A stretch of DNA of 64,000 nucleotides from Plectrocnemia conspersa (taxonomy: Eukaryota > Arthropoda > Insecta > Trichoptera > Polycentropodidae). How positions within the stretch are numbered: the first letter of the stretch is position 1; the number at the start of each line of letters is the position of its first letter. The notes beneath the pieces were generated by a model. It saw only the letters and a program-made list of their open reading frames with translations, made no database searches and was not told the origin of the DNA. Below are positions 45,536 to 57,131 of the stretch, piece after piece. The position numbers and the translations under genes were made by a program. The stretch covers positions 868,001 through 932,000 of the forward strand of contig VTFK01000069.1 in NCBI GenBank assembly GCA_009617715.1. The letters run 5' to 3'.

Positions 45536-47795
45536 TGTTTTATAAAATAACATGCCTAAGGGTAGGTTTATTATGTGTATTGCAAAAGTTTATTATATCT
45601 AGAAATAATTTTTGACCTGTTTTTATTGGGTCAGGATGTTTTTGCTTTGAGACAGTAATTAAATTAAATGGGCAATAACTTAAATCTATATTTAGACCAT
45701 CAGTAATTATTAAAAATGATGTTATGTTTAAAGGAAAAATAATTTGTAAAAATTGCTTATTCTTTAAACATAACAAATATTAATAATAAGTATGACTAGA
45801 TTTAAAATATAATTATTGTATTTAATTTTTTTTAAATAACCCTAAGTATTTTAATTAGGATTCAATTTAAAAACCCTATTAGTACAACACTGTTATTATA
45901 ATTCTTACAGTATTTTAAAAAGATTTTTTTTATAATACAACTATATAAAGGTACTAAGCATTTATTCCTTAAAAATATTTTTAAACATTTTACTAATAAT
46001 TTTAAATGTATAAAATTAGTTTGCTACATGATATACAAATATTGAATAAACACAAATATAACTCAATCAAAAATTGCAAATTTTAGTGAAAAAATTAAAA
46101 AGTAAAAACTTTTTTAGGAAAGTATTTTTTGCAGCAATTTAATTTATAAAAAAATATTTACCTAATTTTTAAGTAATATACGGCTTAAGTAAAGTTATTA
46201 TCAGCTAATAAAATATTTTGTAAAAATTACTACACTTTCTAAAAGATAATTAAAATATTTATTATCAACTTAGCATATTATGCAGATGATTGCATCTTGA
46301 AAATAACATTGAAATAAGCTTATTATCAATTATAAAAAATAAAATACACATATTTAAATAAAATAATATTAGCAACGATTGACAACAAATTAATAATTCT
46401 GTAAAAAAATATTGATAATTTCTTGTAAAAATGCAAAATTATAATTTAGACCAAAAACTCAAAAAAATAACTTCTAAATATTTTGTCAGTATGAAAATAG
46501 CAAAACCAAATTAATAAATAAGAAAGATAGGAATACTATAATTATAAGCTTTTTCATATTAAGCAATATTAAAGAAATCTTGGCTAATAAGAATATCATA
46601 AATACTTGCAGTTATTTTAATATTTAAATTTACCTAAAAAAAAAAAAATTACGCTTAAGTTAAAAAATACGGATTAAGCCGAAATTTGGATCTATACAAT
46701 AAAATTTGATAGCTTTATCTAATATAATTTTTTTTTCAAAAAATACTGTTTTTTTACTAATAAGTTTTATTGAATCTTTATTTTTTTTCTTTATATTATT
46801 TTAATTATAAATATTTTTTAGAATATTGTTGTTTTAAAAAACATATGTAGGTAATTATGAAGTAATTAAAAATATCAGTGATATATTTCGAAAAAAAGGT
46901 TTACACGTCAAAAATTATAATTTAATTTTAGCTAAAGATACTAGTAATTTTTATTTATGTGTTATTACAATAATTTATTTAAAATTTAAGTTGAAATTTA
47001 TTTATTTAATTTTAATATTTAAGATAAAACGAATAATAATTTTGTAAAAAACATTTTTGTAGTGTTATAACAAATATTTGACATAAAAACACTCATAATT
47101 TTTATTTTTGCGTCATAATAATAACATATTGCTAATATAATTTAAATAAATTAAGTTTAGGTAAATTTCAGTAAATTATTTTTTTTATATTAAAACGATA
47201 AAACAAGCAATATTGTAATGAAAAAATTAAAATATGTATAAATAAAAACAATACAATAAATTAATTATTAAAATTTTATTAAAACTTATTTTCAAATTTT
47301 TTTTCTGAACAAAAGCTTGATATTTAATAAAAATTTTGTTGCTTAAAACTTGAAAATTAAGATTTAGTTTTACTTGAAAATTAAATAAAGATCACAAAAA
47401 AATACTTTTAATCTTTAAAATATAAAACAGCTTGATCTACCATTTTGTTTGTGAACTTAATATATTAGTTATTATGCCAGAAAATATAAATTATATTTTG
47501 ATTACAAATCATAGCAAAAACGTTAATTAATTGAGTGTCCTCTACTTACTAAATAAAAATATATAAAAATATATTTTAATATAAAAAAATCTAACTGTTT
47601 CTTGCAATTTTTGTCGAAAGGAATATTTACTAATTTAACTTTTAATTCATTTTTTGTACATCTAGTTTTTATTTGAATCAATATTTCAACTTAATAGATC
47701 CTATATTATAGTATTTTTATTTTTAGGGTTCATAAAGCACAAGCTTTTATAACATACACATATATTTACAAATTAAGTAAAGATTATTCACTTAC

Positions 47796-47932
47796 CCTAT
47801 GCTTATCTATGTGTATGAGCCTAAGATTTGGATCAAAGAGTAGTTTGGCAGGGTCCAAGTTAACCGGTGACTGCCTTCTCCCTTTGTTGCAAAGGCTCCA
47901 TTCGGGGTTGATCAGTCCCCAAAAACCCGGAC
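47796..47932 (-). CDS. CA10-like: Carbonic anhydrase-related protein (CA10/CA11-like), internal exon A
   Basis: This is the most 5' coding exon found of a CARP X/XI-type protein. Read on the minus strand, it starts after an AG acceptor (47933-47934) with the last two bases of a Gly codon. It then gives 45 codons, including GFWGLINPEWSLC and GRRQSPVNLDP, and ends in DKHR before a GTAAGT donor (47790-47795). The GRRQSPVNL block is the hallmark (R)QSPV(N/D) segment near the start of the alpha-carbonic anhydrase fold. The W-x-L-x-N-x-x-W-x-L-C arrangement follows the CA10/CA11 pattern rather than catalytic CAs. The frame joins in phase 0 to the exon at 38008..38199. The exon carrying the signal peptide and the usual W-W-T/A-Y motif should lie upstream; I could not find it up to 64000. 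The family is firm; orthology to one particular insect CARP paralogue is not decided. Confidence 0.97.
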
Positions 47933-48539
47933 CTGTTGATAACACACACATAATTAAATTCGATTACACACAGCTCAGTGAAGACGCTTAAACACTAATC
48001 CGAGGTAAGGTAAATACATGAAGTCTTATCCGCGTTAATCGTACGATAATCAACTAAATCGAGAATAGTGTCTATTGAGGAAGCTGTCTAATGATACGTC
48101 AGATAATTAATCGAGCATCTTGAAAGTGCGTAATACAAAGCTTGCCAGAATAAGGCGCACTAGGTAAACAGGTATATGATCATATGATTGACAGTTCTCA
48201 ATTATAAATTTAATTACTAAATTAATTAATATAGTATTAGTAAATATGTCTAATGAGAATCTCAAAGGAGGCTTCTTAGTATGTTTAAATTATATTTATT
48301 TTGGGTGCAAAAAAAGTTTATGACATGCTCTCATATATGTATTATTTTATTTAGGAGTTTAATTTACATATACCAGTAGATGTTAATGTAGATTAACTAC
48401 TAAGAATAGCTTCACATTTTTTTAAATCTTATAGATGTTTTTTTTAAATAAATAAATAAATGTTCAGTCGATTTTTTAAAATTATAAAATTCTATTTTAT
48501 ATATACATGTAACAACTACTTATTTTTTTATGAAAATCG

Positions 48540-48870
48540 CGGTCACGCTTTCGCAGATAAGTGAAAATTTTTCGAAGGGGTCGAAGCATTTTTTATTAGA
48601 ACAGCGTAAGGGAGGTTAGCGAAACAACACAGAAGGGTTCGCAGATAACGGACCACTCTCGGATGCGAACAATGAACAATTACGAAGATTGCCGATAAGG
48701 GTTGAAAGACACCAGACAGTAGGTGTATTGAACGGACGATGGCCCTCGATCCTCGGATGTTTTTTACGAGGATTTTCGCATCGATCCTTTCTCCTATCAC
48801 GAAACGTGCTCTCGCCTCAGTAAAATATTTTCGACCCGAAAAAGTCCTTTGTCAACAGAACGCAACGAAA
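48540..48870. promoter_or_regulatory. CpG-rich island upstream of CARP exon A
   Basis: This island lies 600 bp before the acceptor of exon A, with TCGAAGGGGTCGAAGC, GATGGCCCTCGATCCTCGGA and GCATCGATCC. An 85-codon minus frame is present, but it has no hydrophobic signal peptide or CARP N-terminal motif, so I do not call it the missing exon. Confidence 0.3.
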
Positions 48871-50040
48871 AGTAACGATAAGGGCTAGTGTATTAAATAA
48901 AAAAATCGAAACATCGTTAATTCGTATTTTGTACATTTATTTAATTTCTTAGTAAGATTAAATTTAAATAATTTGTGTACTGCTTTATTATTTCAAATCG
49001 CATTATTGCTCTTAATTGTTTACTTTATGATTATTGCAATATATATATTAGATTATTTTTTAAGTTATAAATCACTATATTTTTCATTTTATTATTTTTT
49101 AAATCTATATATATATATTAAAAAATATTACTTAAAATTTTATTATATTATAAGTACTACATAAAAATAATATGTAATGTATGTAGGATAAAAGTGGCAC
49201 TTTAAAGAATGACTTTAAACTAAAAGTTAAGTTTAGTTTACCCAAGTTACTCACGACTAGTTTTTTACTGCTTCTTTTTAAAACAATGGACCTAAACGGA
49301 AACAAAAGTTAAAAGCAATGGCTTGAAGCTGAAATTTTAGTAATTATACAGAGTATTTAATCTGAATTATTTAATAATTATAAACTACTATTATAAACAT
49401 AATAAAAAATAATACATATATTGTAAAAAAATATATTTTTTTTTTATACGAAAATCTCTTAAATATTGCTTTACAACTATACTTTTAAATGCTTGTCATT
49501 TTTTTATGTCAATATGTTCTACTCAAAGTAGCGACTTAATATTTATAAAATCAGGTCTTTAGATTTTATTCCCAAAACATGGGAATTAATAGCCAAAAGT
49601 GAAAAATATATTTAAATGTCTGTGTGTTTATATGATATTCATATAGAACGAAAGAAAATTCCATAAATATGTGCTAATAAATAAATATGTAATAATATTT
49701 CAATTTAGTTTATTGCGCTTTTAACGCGTAAATTCATCATGTCTTCTTCTCACAGCCAATTTAAATTTAAGCTTTATTCCTGGCAATATTTAACCTGCTT
49801 TTCTAAGTGGCTCAACATTTAAAATCGTTACAAAATATTTAAAACAATCTGTAATTGTTTTTAAGTCATTGCAATAACAACAAAATAATATGTCAGTGGT
49901 AATATCACCATAAAATCATAAAAAATTGTAATACTTCGTAAATATTTAAAGCCATTTACTGACGCAAAATTGTCATCGCATCCAAATTATTGTTATATAA
50001 ATTTAGCAATAAAAATAATATATTACCGTAAATTAGGAAA

Positions 50041-51110
50041 ATGCAGCTCTCTGATTCTGTACTTGCGTTAAACATTGTCTGGCTTTGGATCCAAGTACTG
50101 ACATTTCAGAAAAATATTGTAAAAAAAATCAGCAACATTACAGTGTCTTATTTTTGTTAAATACTGCACTAAACAGAATATAATTTATATTTTTTCATGA
50201 TGAATCAATCAAATGACACAGATTTTCTGGAAAGAAATAATATTTATGTAAAAAAATGTGTATGCACTGATGGATGTCCTTCTATGAACGGATCTTAAAG
50301 AAATTTGTTTTGTTATTTAAGAAAAAATGTAATTTTATATATATTACACCAAGAAAATTTGACAGCACTGTGATGAAAACCGTATAGTAAAATCTTAAAT
50401 ATAGTGAAAATAGTAAATTTAAATGTTTATGAAAGAAATGTACAATAATTGGAACGATATTAACGACATACTTTGGTGCAATGTCTAAGCACACGAAAAT
50501 ATCTAAAACGATTTTTTTTAGCAGAAAATTATATAATTTTTATAAGTGAAAAATAAAATTTACATAGAACTAAAAAATTATGGATGGTTTTGTGTGATTT
50601 TACAAAAAAAAAATGGCATTCTCAATTGTAGCTTACAGAGAAAATTCGCTTTTGAAGAGAAAATAAATATTCGTCATGAAAAAATACAAACGCAAATGTT
50701 GCTTAATTTTCCAACCCTGATAAAAGCTTAACAAGATTGTAAGACATTTTTCTGGTGAACTATATTTTATTTAAAATATATTGAGCTGCCTTATTCAAGA
50801 AATTTAACAACAGATTTTAGTATTAAAAAAAAAATTAAATGTCTGTTGCTAAAAGAAAATCCCTACCATATGGAAATTAAAATATTAAACAATTATAAAT
50901 ATTGGGTTTTGATTATACAACGTTATTTAACGAATTAATTGCTCACATTGTTCGTCGCAACGTATCTTTGTGAATCTTCTTATTTTTAAATGAAATATGC
51001 AAAAAATGTATTAAGAAAATTATTGATTCTCACCTTGTTAAAGTATTAAAGGTAGCCTATACCAATCAAGACATGATGTGTGTAAAACAGCTCAATTAAT
51101 TTTTGAATCA
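50041..51110 (+). pseudogene. hAT transposase remnant (ZBED5-like)
   Basis: Plus-strand translation gives KKCVCTDGCPSMNGS at 50251-50295, the conserved (C)..(I/V)CTDG.PSM.G block of ZBED5/SCAND3-type hAT transposases. ILHQENLTAL follows at 50341-50370, matching the CI(L/I)H(R/Q)E.L.(A/S) motif. KILNIVKIVNLN and KYLKRFF follow in order. FVATYLCESSYF at about 50950-50985 matches the (P)TTYLCE..FS dimerisation block near the C-terminus. The intervening region is shortened and has many stops. It is a different hAT lineage or copy from the one at 22.7 kb. Terminal inverted repeats were not identified. Confidence 0.75.
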
Positions 51111-53399
51111 ATAAATAAATAACGGTAAATACATTTGTATATTTATATTATTGTATTCGTTTGTTTGTTGTGCGGCTCGCGTATCTTAGCAAACATCTAT
51201 ATTTGGCCCAGAGGATAAAAAGGTTGAGTATGAATGGCCTAGTCGGTGATTACTACATCTGAATTTATAACTAAACCCAGTTGATTTTATCAAATTACAT
51301 CTTTAAAAATAAAAATAAATTCATTTTAAAATTATTGATTAAAGTATATTTACTAAATACAATTTTAAAACACGCTGAGAATACAAAATATGCATTTTTA
51401 AGATAAGTATCTTACAGTTCATGAATAAGGATTTGAGATTTGCTTACAATATGCTTTTTATTATTTGTAGAGTGAACAATAAATATAGCACTTTTGTGAT
51501 ATGGTACTTTTTTACTATTAAAAAGTCAAAAATGTGTTGCATAGTTACAAAATAATTTTTCTGCTTTATTATTATGATAATTTATGTACAGAAAATGCTA
51601 TTTAAGATTTAGATAATTTTAATCAATAAAACGTTTCTCTAAATGACTTGCTGCAATTGCGGTTTTCAGACCGATAATAAATTGAAAAAGCGCGCTTACT
51701 ACAATTTTTTTATATACCAATAAATAATCAGACTCATTTTGAAATATGCTTGCTTGGTGTGAAGTACCACTAGTCAAACTATTTTTTAAATTACAAAGCG
51801 TACAAAATAAAGATAAAAAGATACTATAATATAGATTTTTTTATTATAATCTAATAAAACTTGACCATTAATCTCATGTATCCGAGACTACAATAAAAAC
51901 AAATTTTTATTTAAATACAACAACAAATCGCTAACGCGCATTTTGCTTTTAAGGTTGAATAATACTATTGAAATGTGTCAGTGGCTTTAAAAATTAAGCT
52001 AAATATACTGAAAATTAAAATTTAATTGATTGTAAAAGTTGTAAGATATATTTTTAAAAATAAGTAGATTTAGTACAACAACGTTAATCATGAAAGAACA
52101 TGGTTTTATTAGAGAAAATCGTCGCAGATAATTGCAATATTCGAATTGCATATGTGGCGACCGTTCGCCAGACATGACGTTTCTCGGAAACACTTTAAAA
52201 CGGTTTTTAAAAAAATATGAGAAAGTATGATAAAATTTTTATACAAAAATACACGCGTTTCTTATTGCTTTTAAAAATGTTTTCATTCTTTTTTGGGGTC
52301 TTAAGCACACTTAGGAAGATAGCGTCATGCCTTTTACTTAAAGACCAATTGTCTATGATTGAAAACTCTGCCATAATTAAGGCATACTCCCTAAAGAGAA
52401 AGTGATTTTTAAAACTAAAAATTAATCCATAGAGAGCTTGTTTATGAAAAGGACATTTTGTTTTACCATGTTTTACGTTTTATGGAACTTGGAAAAGATG
52501 TCTTAGTGCATTCATTATATACTGTAAATCATGCTCTTTCAAAATATCATTTTTTGAGAACTCCTGATGTATTTTTTCTAGAAACGTTAAGATAATACTT
52601 ATTGCATTCTCTGAAACATTTTTTGAGATTACTAAGGGGTGGTGTCGACCATCCATTAATGCTCATCAATTTTTAGTTGCAGAATATGGAGTGCCCCAGA
52701 AAGTAAAGGTCGCGTTCCATATTCTTGATAGGACGCCAGCACGTGAGAACTCGTTTGGACAACTTATATGGTATTGTGTACATCTTGCTTAAGTGTGTAC
52801 CACAATATTTTTTTTCACTAATGCGAAAAGCTATGCAACAAAAAGAAACATTCAAAAATTAAGTAAGAAGCTAAAACTAATTTTCGTTGCATGAATTTGT
52901 TGTCTAATATTAGGGTGATCAGATTTTAAAAATATCAAAGAAGGGCACTGATCAAAATGGAGATGATTTATTTGTTTAGTAACATTTTTTTATTTAATTA
53001 ATATTTATCGTTTCTTTGTATTTTTTTAAGTAAATTTTTTGAATTAAATCTTCCAATTTTTTAAATGGGTAATTACAACTTCCACCTTATGTCAAAGGTG
53101 TACTCTAGGTGTCTGTTTACTAACATTTAATCAAAATGAGAAGAAAAAAGGAGGATAAGGTGTCCAAAAAAAAGATCATATTCAGAAGAAGACGTCTGTC
53201 ACCTTACTAATATGATAAATTATTTTATGTGATTCCTGAAATAAAAAAAATAAATTCGAATAACTTCCAATACAAAACGCAAACAACTTAATAGATTCTG
53301 TATAAACTGTCATAAAAGCCAACTTCCGATAGGCAGGACCGTAAAAAAGGAAGAATAACTGATCCATAATTTCCATCTCACAAAATTCTTATATCAACA

Positions 53400-53830
53400 T
53401 CTTTATAACCGCTTACCTAGTACACCTACACACCAACGCTGTGTGTTTTATAGGCCGCATCGGCAAAAATTAAGGGTGCCTGCGTGTAAGGAATCGGCCG
53501 CAAAGTGACAACGTATATCATTAACCCGCTGGCCCAGCACAATTTTAAAGTAAAGTAAAGGGCAGACGCTTTAAGGGCCCCGGAGGCGTTTACCCCGCCA
53601 CTTGACATTCGTGTGTAGTAGGGACCTCTGACGCAGCAGGAAGGTTCCCGCGAGTGCAGCGTGGGGCATATTAAACGCGGTCACGTACACGTAACAACAC
53701 GAAAAAATATACACACGTACACCGCGACGTGAACGTGAACGCTCGTTACGATACGGGCGACGTCGCAGAATCCCCGTATTTATCGATGGTGAAAAAAAAT
53801 CTAGTAATCCCGGGTCAGAACGTTACCTCA
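53400..53830. promoter_or_regulatory. CpG-rich island, candidate promoter or enhancer
   Basis: It is one of the most G+C-rich stretches of the window (TTAAGGGCCCCGGAGGCGTT, GACGTGAACGTGAACGCTCG, GGGCGACGTCGCAGAATCCC). A minus donor-like CTAG-GTAAGC lies at 53412-53417, but the frame before it does not look like CARP. As the island is upstream of the visible exons, an alternative promoter is possible. Confidence 0.32.
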
Positions 53831-54751
53831 GTGCTCTTTTTATTTGTGGTGAATTAATAAAATAGGGAAAAGTTGGAAAAATAAATAATGAGCACAATAA
53901 ATTTAATAATTATTACTATTTGCAAATAATATTCACGATAGAAAGGAACAAGATTCAGAACCCAGCTTAATGAAATTTTATCTTAAAAAATATTGCATTA
54001 TTTTTACAAGTAATGATTTTAAAAATATTAAAGTAATTTTTACCTATATAAATATCCTCCCTTTACTAACTTTTTGTGGATCTTTGCCTTAAAATTTAAA
54101 GCCATGATATGTTCACTCTAACATTAGTTAAAAATAATTAACTCGCAAAAGTAATTTTACCGTTTTATAGTTTAATCAGACACATTAAAAAGAATTCTAT
54201 ATCTCAGATAAGAATTTCACGCCTTACCTGACATTTATTTTAAATAAATATTATCCTTATCTTTGAAGTCTATGGTTAAGGAACTGCTACGCTGCCACAA
54301 ATTTGTATGCACATCTCAAACATTTGAATTTTGTCTCTGCTCCCAGAGGCGTCAAAGTAAAAATTACACAGTCTATAAGTGTATATAGTTGACACATGCA
54401 CTTTCGGACATAGTCACCGGAACGTAGGAGACACCCTCGAGGCTCCTGAAACAATGTGCCAGAAGACCATACCAAGTGGAATCCCCGAGAGCTTTATGCT
54501 GTGACACGTTTACGAGAACCACCTGCCCCGGTGAAGGGTTCGCCATTGTGTCCCATAGGGCTTTTGCGATTATCGTTCGTGGTCCTATTTAATAGTGGGA
54601 ACATTTTGATTTTTATTCATAATAATGGTGCTGTACTATGCTGTGATGTAAACATAGAATTTCAATGTCTCATATAAATATTATATTCTTCTGAATTAAT
54701 TATCACAGCTTATCGCAAATTTGAAGATACTTATTAAAAATCTACATAATT

Positions 54752-54831
54752 AAGGTTCTGAAGTATATAAAATATTATTGAAGTATATAAAATATAAGGT
54801 TCTGAAGTATATAAAATATAAGAATTTTTAT
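54752..54831. repeat. Short tandem repeat (three imperfect units)
   Basis: GAAGTATATAAAATAT occurs three times within 80 bp. The first and third units are preceded by AAGGTTCT and the second lacks it. It is an ordinary AT-rich minisatellite. Confidence 0.85.
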
Positions 54832-55787
54832 TATCTAATTAGTATGATCTATATTTATTTCGATTAATCTTAAATAAAGTTAAATTCTTATTACATTTAT
54901 CTTGTAAATCTTGAAAATATTTTTAATAAAAATTTAAAATCACGTCATTATAAAACCAAAAAAGTTTTTATTTCATCCCTTAACTTTTGGCCTTTACACC
55001 AACCTCATTATGAAAAACAGTTTTTTAGCGTTGTATGTGCAACGCGATACTCTCAGTACTTTTGAAAACTCGTTGTTTGTTTTAAAACGGGATGTTTCAC
55101 ATGATGAACCGCGAACTCTAACACTCATAACTCCTAATGGTCTGCAAATACAAAATCGAGACTCGGCACATTCGTTCTGAAACTCTCTATAACGCTGCGA
55201 AGAATAATTAACGAGGAAGTAAGAGTGTAAATAATAACGTAGCAAATCAGACGTTAAATCGACATTCTACCACGAATATAAGCGGTTAAAATGCTTGATC
55301 TTAATTAATTGCAATATACGAAGAAAATGTATTTGTTCAAATAAATTTTTGGGATGTAAATAATATGTTATTAATTTATATATTTTTTTTAAAACTGTTG
55401 TATTATATTATAAATAAATTATTTTTAATAAAATTGGCATCTGAAATGCAGCAATTTTTTTATGTATAAAATGCTCATCTTAATTACGCTATTTTTTAAA
55501 TCTTGATTTTTTAAGTAAATATACGTAGCACTGAAAAATCGACATTACTTTGCATTACAATGTTTTATATATTCTTTATTTATATATTTTGTATTAAATT
55601 GTGTTTGTAATATTTCAAGAAATTAAATTTGCAAAAGCATCAATACATTTTTAAATAAATCAGTGAAATTTGGGAAAATTTAGTAACGAAATGAAAATTT
55701 ATCTATAGTTAAACTAGTTTATTAATACAAAAACTGAAACTTACATTCAATTAAAAATTATACAAGCTACAAATAGAGCAAAATAAA

Positions 55788-56240
55788 ACATTTAGTTGCT
55801 CCTCCTTAATTTCGTAATACTGCATCAATTCTTCGAGGCTATTCGACAAATGTCTTTAAATATTGTTCTGAATTTTCATCGCATCATACCTTTTCTAAAA
55901 TTTCTATCAATTTCCATATCGATAAAAGTTTTCGGGTTTTATTCGGAGCTTGTACCTGGCCATTCCAAGGTCAAAATGCTATTTTCTGCGATAAATTCCT
56001 TCACCGAAATTTATGGAGAAAAGTATTCATTTATATTTTAATTTTTATGTTAGCTGTGATATATGCTAATAAAAAAAATAACAATTCCGGACCTCATGAC
56101 AAAAAACAACATTTTAAATATTTTTAAACATCGTAATATAATTTATTTATTAAATAATATATGGTACGATATAACCCTTTCTATGCTACAAATAAATATA
56201 AAAACAGCCACCTTTGCGACAAATTTTCTGATTTTATATT
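55788..56240 (-). pseudogene. Tc1/mariner transposase remnant, C-terminal half
   Basis: On the minus strand, LTLEWPGTSSE then stop then NP (about 55935-55972) matches the LEWPG.SPDLNP block. PRRIDAVLRN then stop then GGATKC (55788-55840) matches the MP.R...V...KGG.TK(Y/C) C-terminus. Upstream, VAKVAVFIFICSIERVISY fits the VMVWG..S..G....Y segment between the two catalytic aspartates. Stops replace Gln, Lys and Met codons and the pieces lie in different frames, so it is a fossil. It ends about 200 bp from the fold-back MITE at 56.4 kb; no relationship between the two is shown. Confidence 0.75.
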
Positions 56241-56435
56241 TTAAGCGAAATGTTTTAATTAAGTATTAAAAATATATACTTATAATTAGTCATGTTTTCT
56301 TTATTGCTCAGTGTTGTCATATTGTGAATTTTCAGTCCAAGGCAAAAACAAAGTAAATGGGTTCGATTATCAAGCGTTTATATTAAGACTTTTTATAACA
56401 ATATTACGAGTGAGAACCAAATAAAATAGACAGTT

Positions 56436-56629
56436 AATAGGAGAGCGCAAAACAATTATCCTTCTCAGAAGTCAAAATTCACGTCAAAGCAATAAAATCG
56501 TGCCCGTCGTCGCAGTGGGAACGCTCGGTAACGAGCGTTCCCACTGCGACGGCGCCGACACGATTTTATTACTTTTGACGTGAATTTTTGCCTTCTGAGA
56601 AGCGATAATTGATTTTGCGCTCTCCTATT
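56436..56629. mobile_element. Fold-back MITE, near-perfect long palindrome
   Basis: Two inverted arms, about 92 nt (56436-56527) and 98 nt (56532-56629), are separated by 4 nt and are about 90% identical apart from small indels. The ends read AATAGGAGAGCGCA and its complement. The centre is a 16-nt perfect stem ending in AACGCTCG. The TA inside the outer arms could be a TA target duplication, which would suggest a Tc1/mariner- or similar-mobilised MITE; that is inference. The element is much more G+C-rich than its flanks. It has no coding capacity. Confidence 0.85.
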
Positions 56630-56869
56630 GACCAAAATTCGTTTAGAATATACTTTGATCAGCCCTTTTATATTAGAAGTCCATAGTTATATCAGTAAGG
56701 ATAGCTATCATATTTTTAAAACATATTGTAATATAAAAATGCAGAAAAACTATGGAGCAATATGTGAGATGTGATGTCTGTTTGTACGCATTCTTCCGCT
56801 TATTTTCCCCTGAGAGTTGAGTTGGCTTAGTTTGTATTTTTGACTTGACTTAGTAAAAGTTATAAAAGT

Positions 56870-57060
56870 GTAATTAATTTTAGAACTTTTATTAGGTTGG
56901 GTTTGGGTTTGAACAGAAAATGGACGTTTCGCAACTGTTATATTGAGTTTTATAGACATTTTAGAACAACATATTAACGTTTATTAGTTAAGTAATATTT
57001 TCACTAATAGAAATATATATTTACTAGTGAAAAAGTAACTCCCCAAAAAATACACATTTA
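56870..57060. mobile_element. Inverted-arm element, copy 2 (right arm only)
   Basis: ATTAGGTTGGGTTTGGGTTTGAACAG..., ATGGACGTTTCGCAACTGTT and TTTTATAGACATTTTAGAAC correspond block by block to the right arm of the copy at 0.64-0.72 kb, with the CACTAATAG and ACTAGTGAAA outer motifs following. No matching left arm is evident before it. Confidence 0.6.
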
Positions 57061-57095
57061 CTGTAATATTTATACATCGGATCAAAATTAATAAT

Positions 57096-57131
57096 GATAT
57101 ATATGTAAATATATATATATATATATATATG
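57096..57131. repeat. AT dinucleotide microsatellite
   Basis: A run of AT/TA repeats with a few interruptions lies next to the right-arm repeat ending near 57060. Confidence 0.8.

Larger units (their letters stand above)
38200..47795 (-). other. 9.6-kb intron between CARP exons A and B
   Basis: The intron is bounded by GTAAGT after exon A and TTTCAG before exon B. Islands sit at 38.3, 39.3, 42.5 and 43.8 kb. A short terminal-inverted-repeat element lies at 41.56-42.07 kb, a reverse transcriptase remnant at 43.1-43.6 kb, and copies of an inverted/direct repeat family at 40.2, 44.8 and 45.3 kb. From about 45.6 to 47.75 kb the sequence is extremely AT-rich, with long A and T runs, and I see no gene, repeat unit or structure there. 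Confidence 0.9.
8003..47932 (-). other. CA10-like: Visible extent of the CARP gene (partial at both ends)
   Basis: The three exons above lie in descending order on the minus strand and encode a collinear stretch of one protein, so they belong to one transcription unit of at least 39.9 kb. Only 425 nt of this is coding. No start codon, signal peptide, stop codon or poly(A) end is visible, so the gene extends past the listed limits on both sides. CARP X/XI genes in other animals also have very long introns and neuronal expression; that is family knowledge, not seen here. Confidence 0.9.

Noticed and set aside
47950..48010. Possible extension of exon A past the acceptor
   Set aside because: The AG at 47933-47934 with TTATCAACAG upstream is a clear acceptor, and the family alignment starts exactly there; sequence above it has no CARP similarity.
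48543..48800. 85-codon minus-strand frame upstream of exon A
   Set aside because: No conserved residues of CARP or other families and no consensus donor in the right phase; it lies in a CpG-rich island with few stops.
53412..53608. Candidate missing 5' CARP exon with a GTAAGC donor on the minus strand
   Set aside because: The phase that would join exon A gives no W-W-x-Y motif and no signal-peptide-like segment; the sequence does not resemble any CARP N-terminus.
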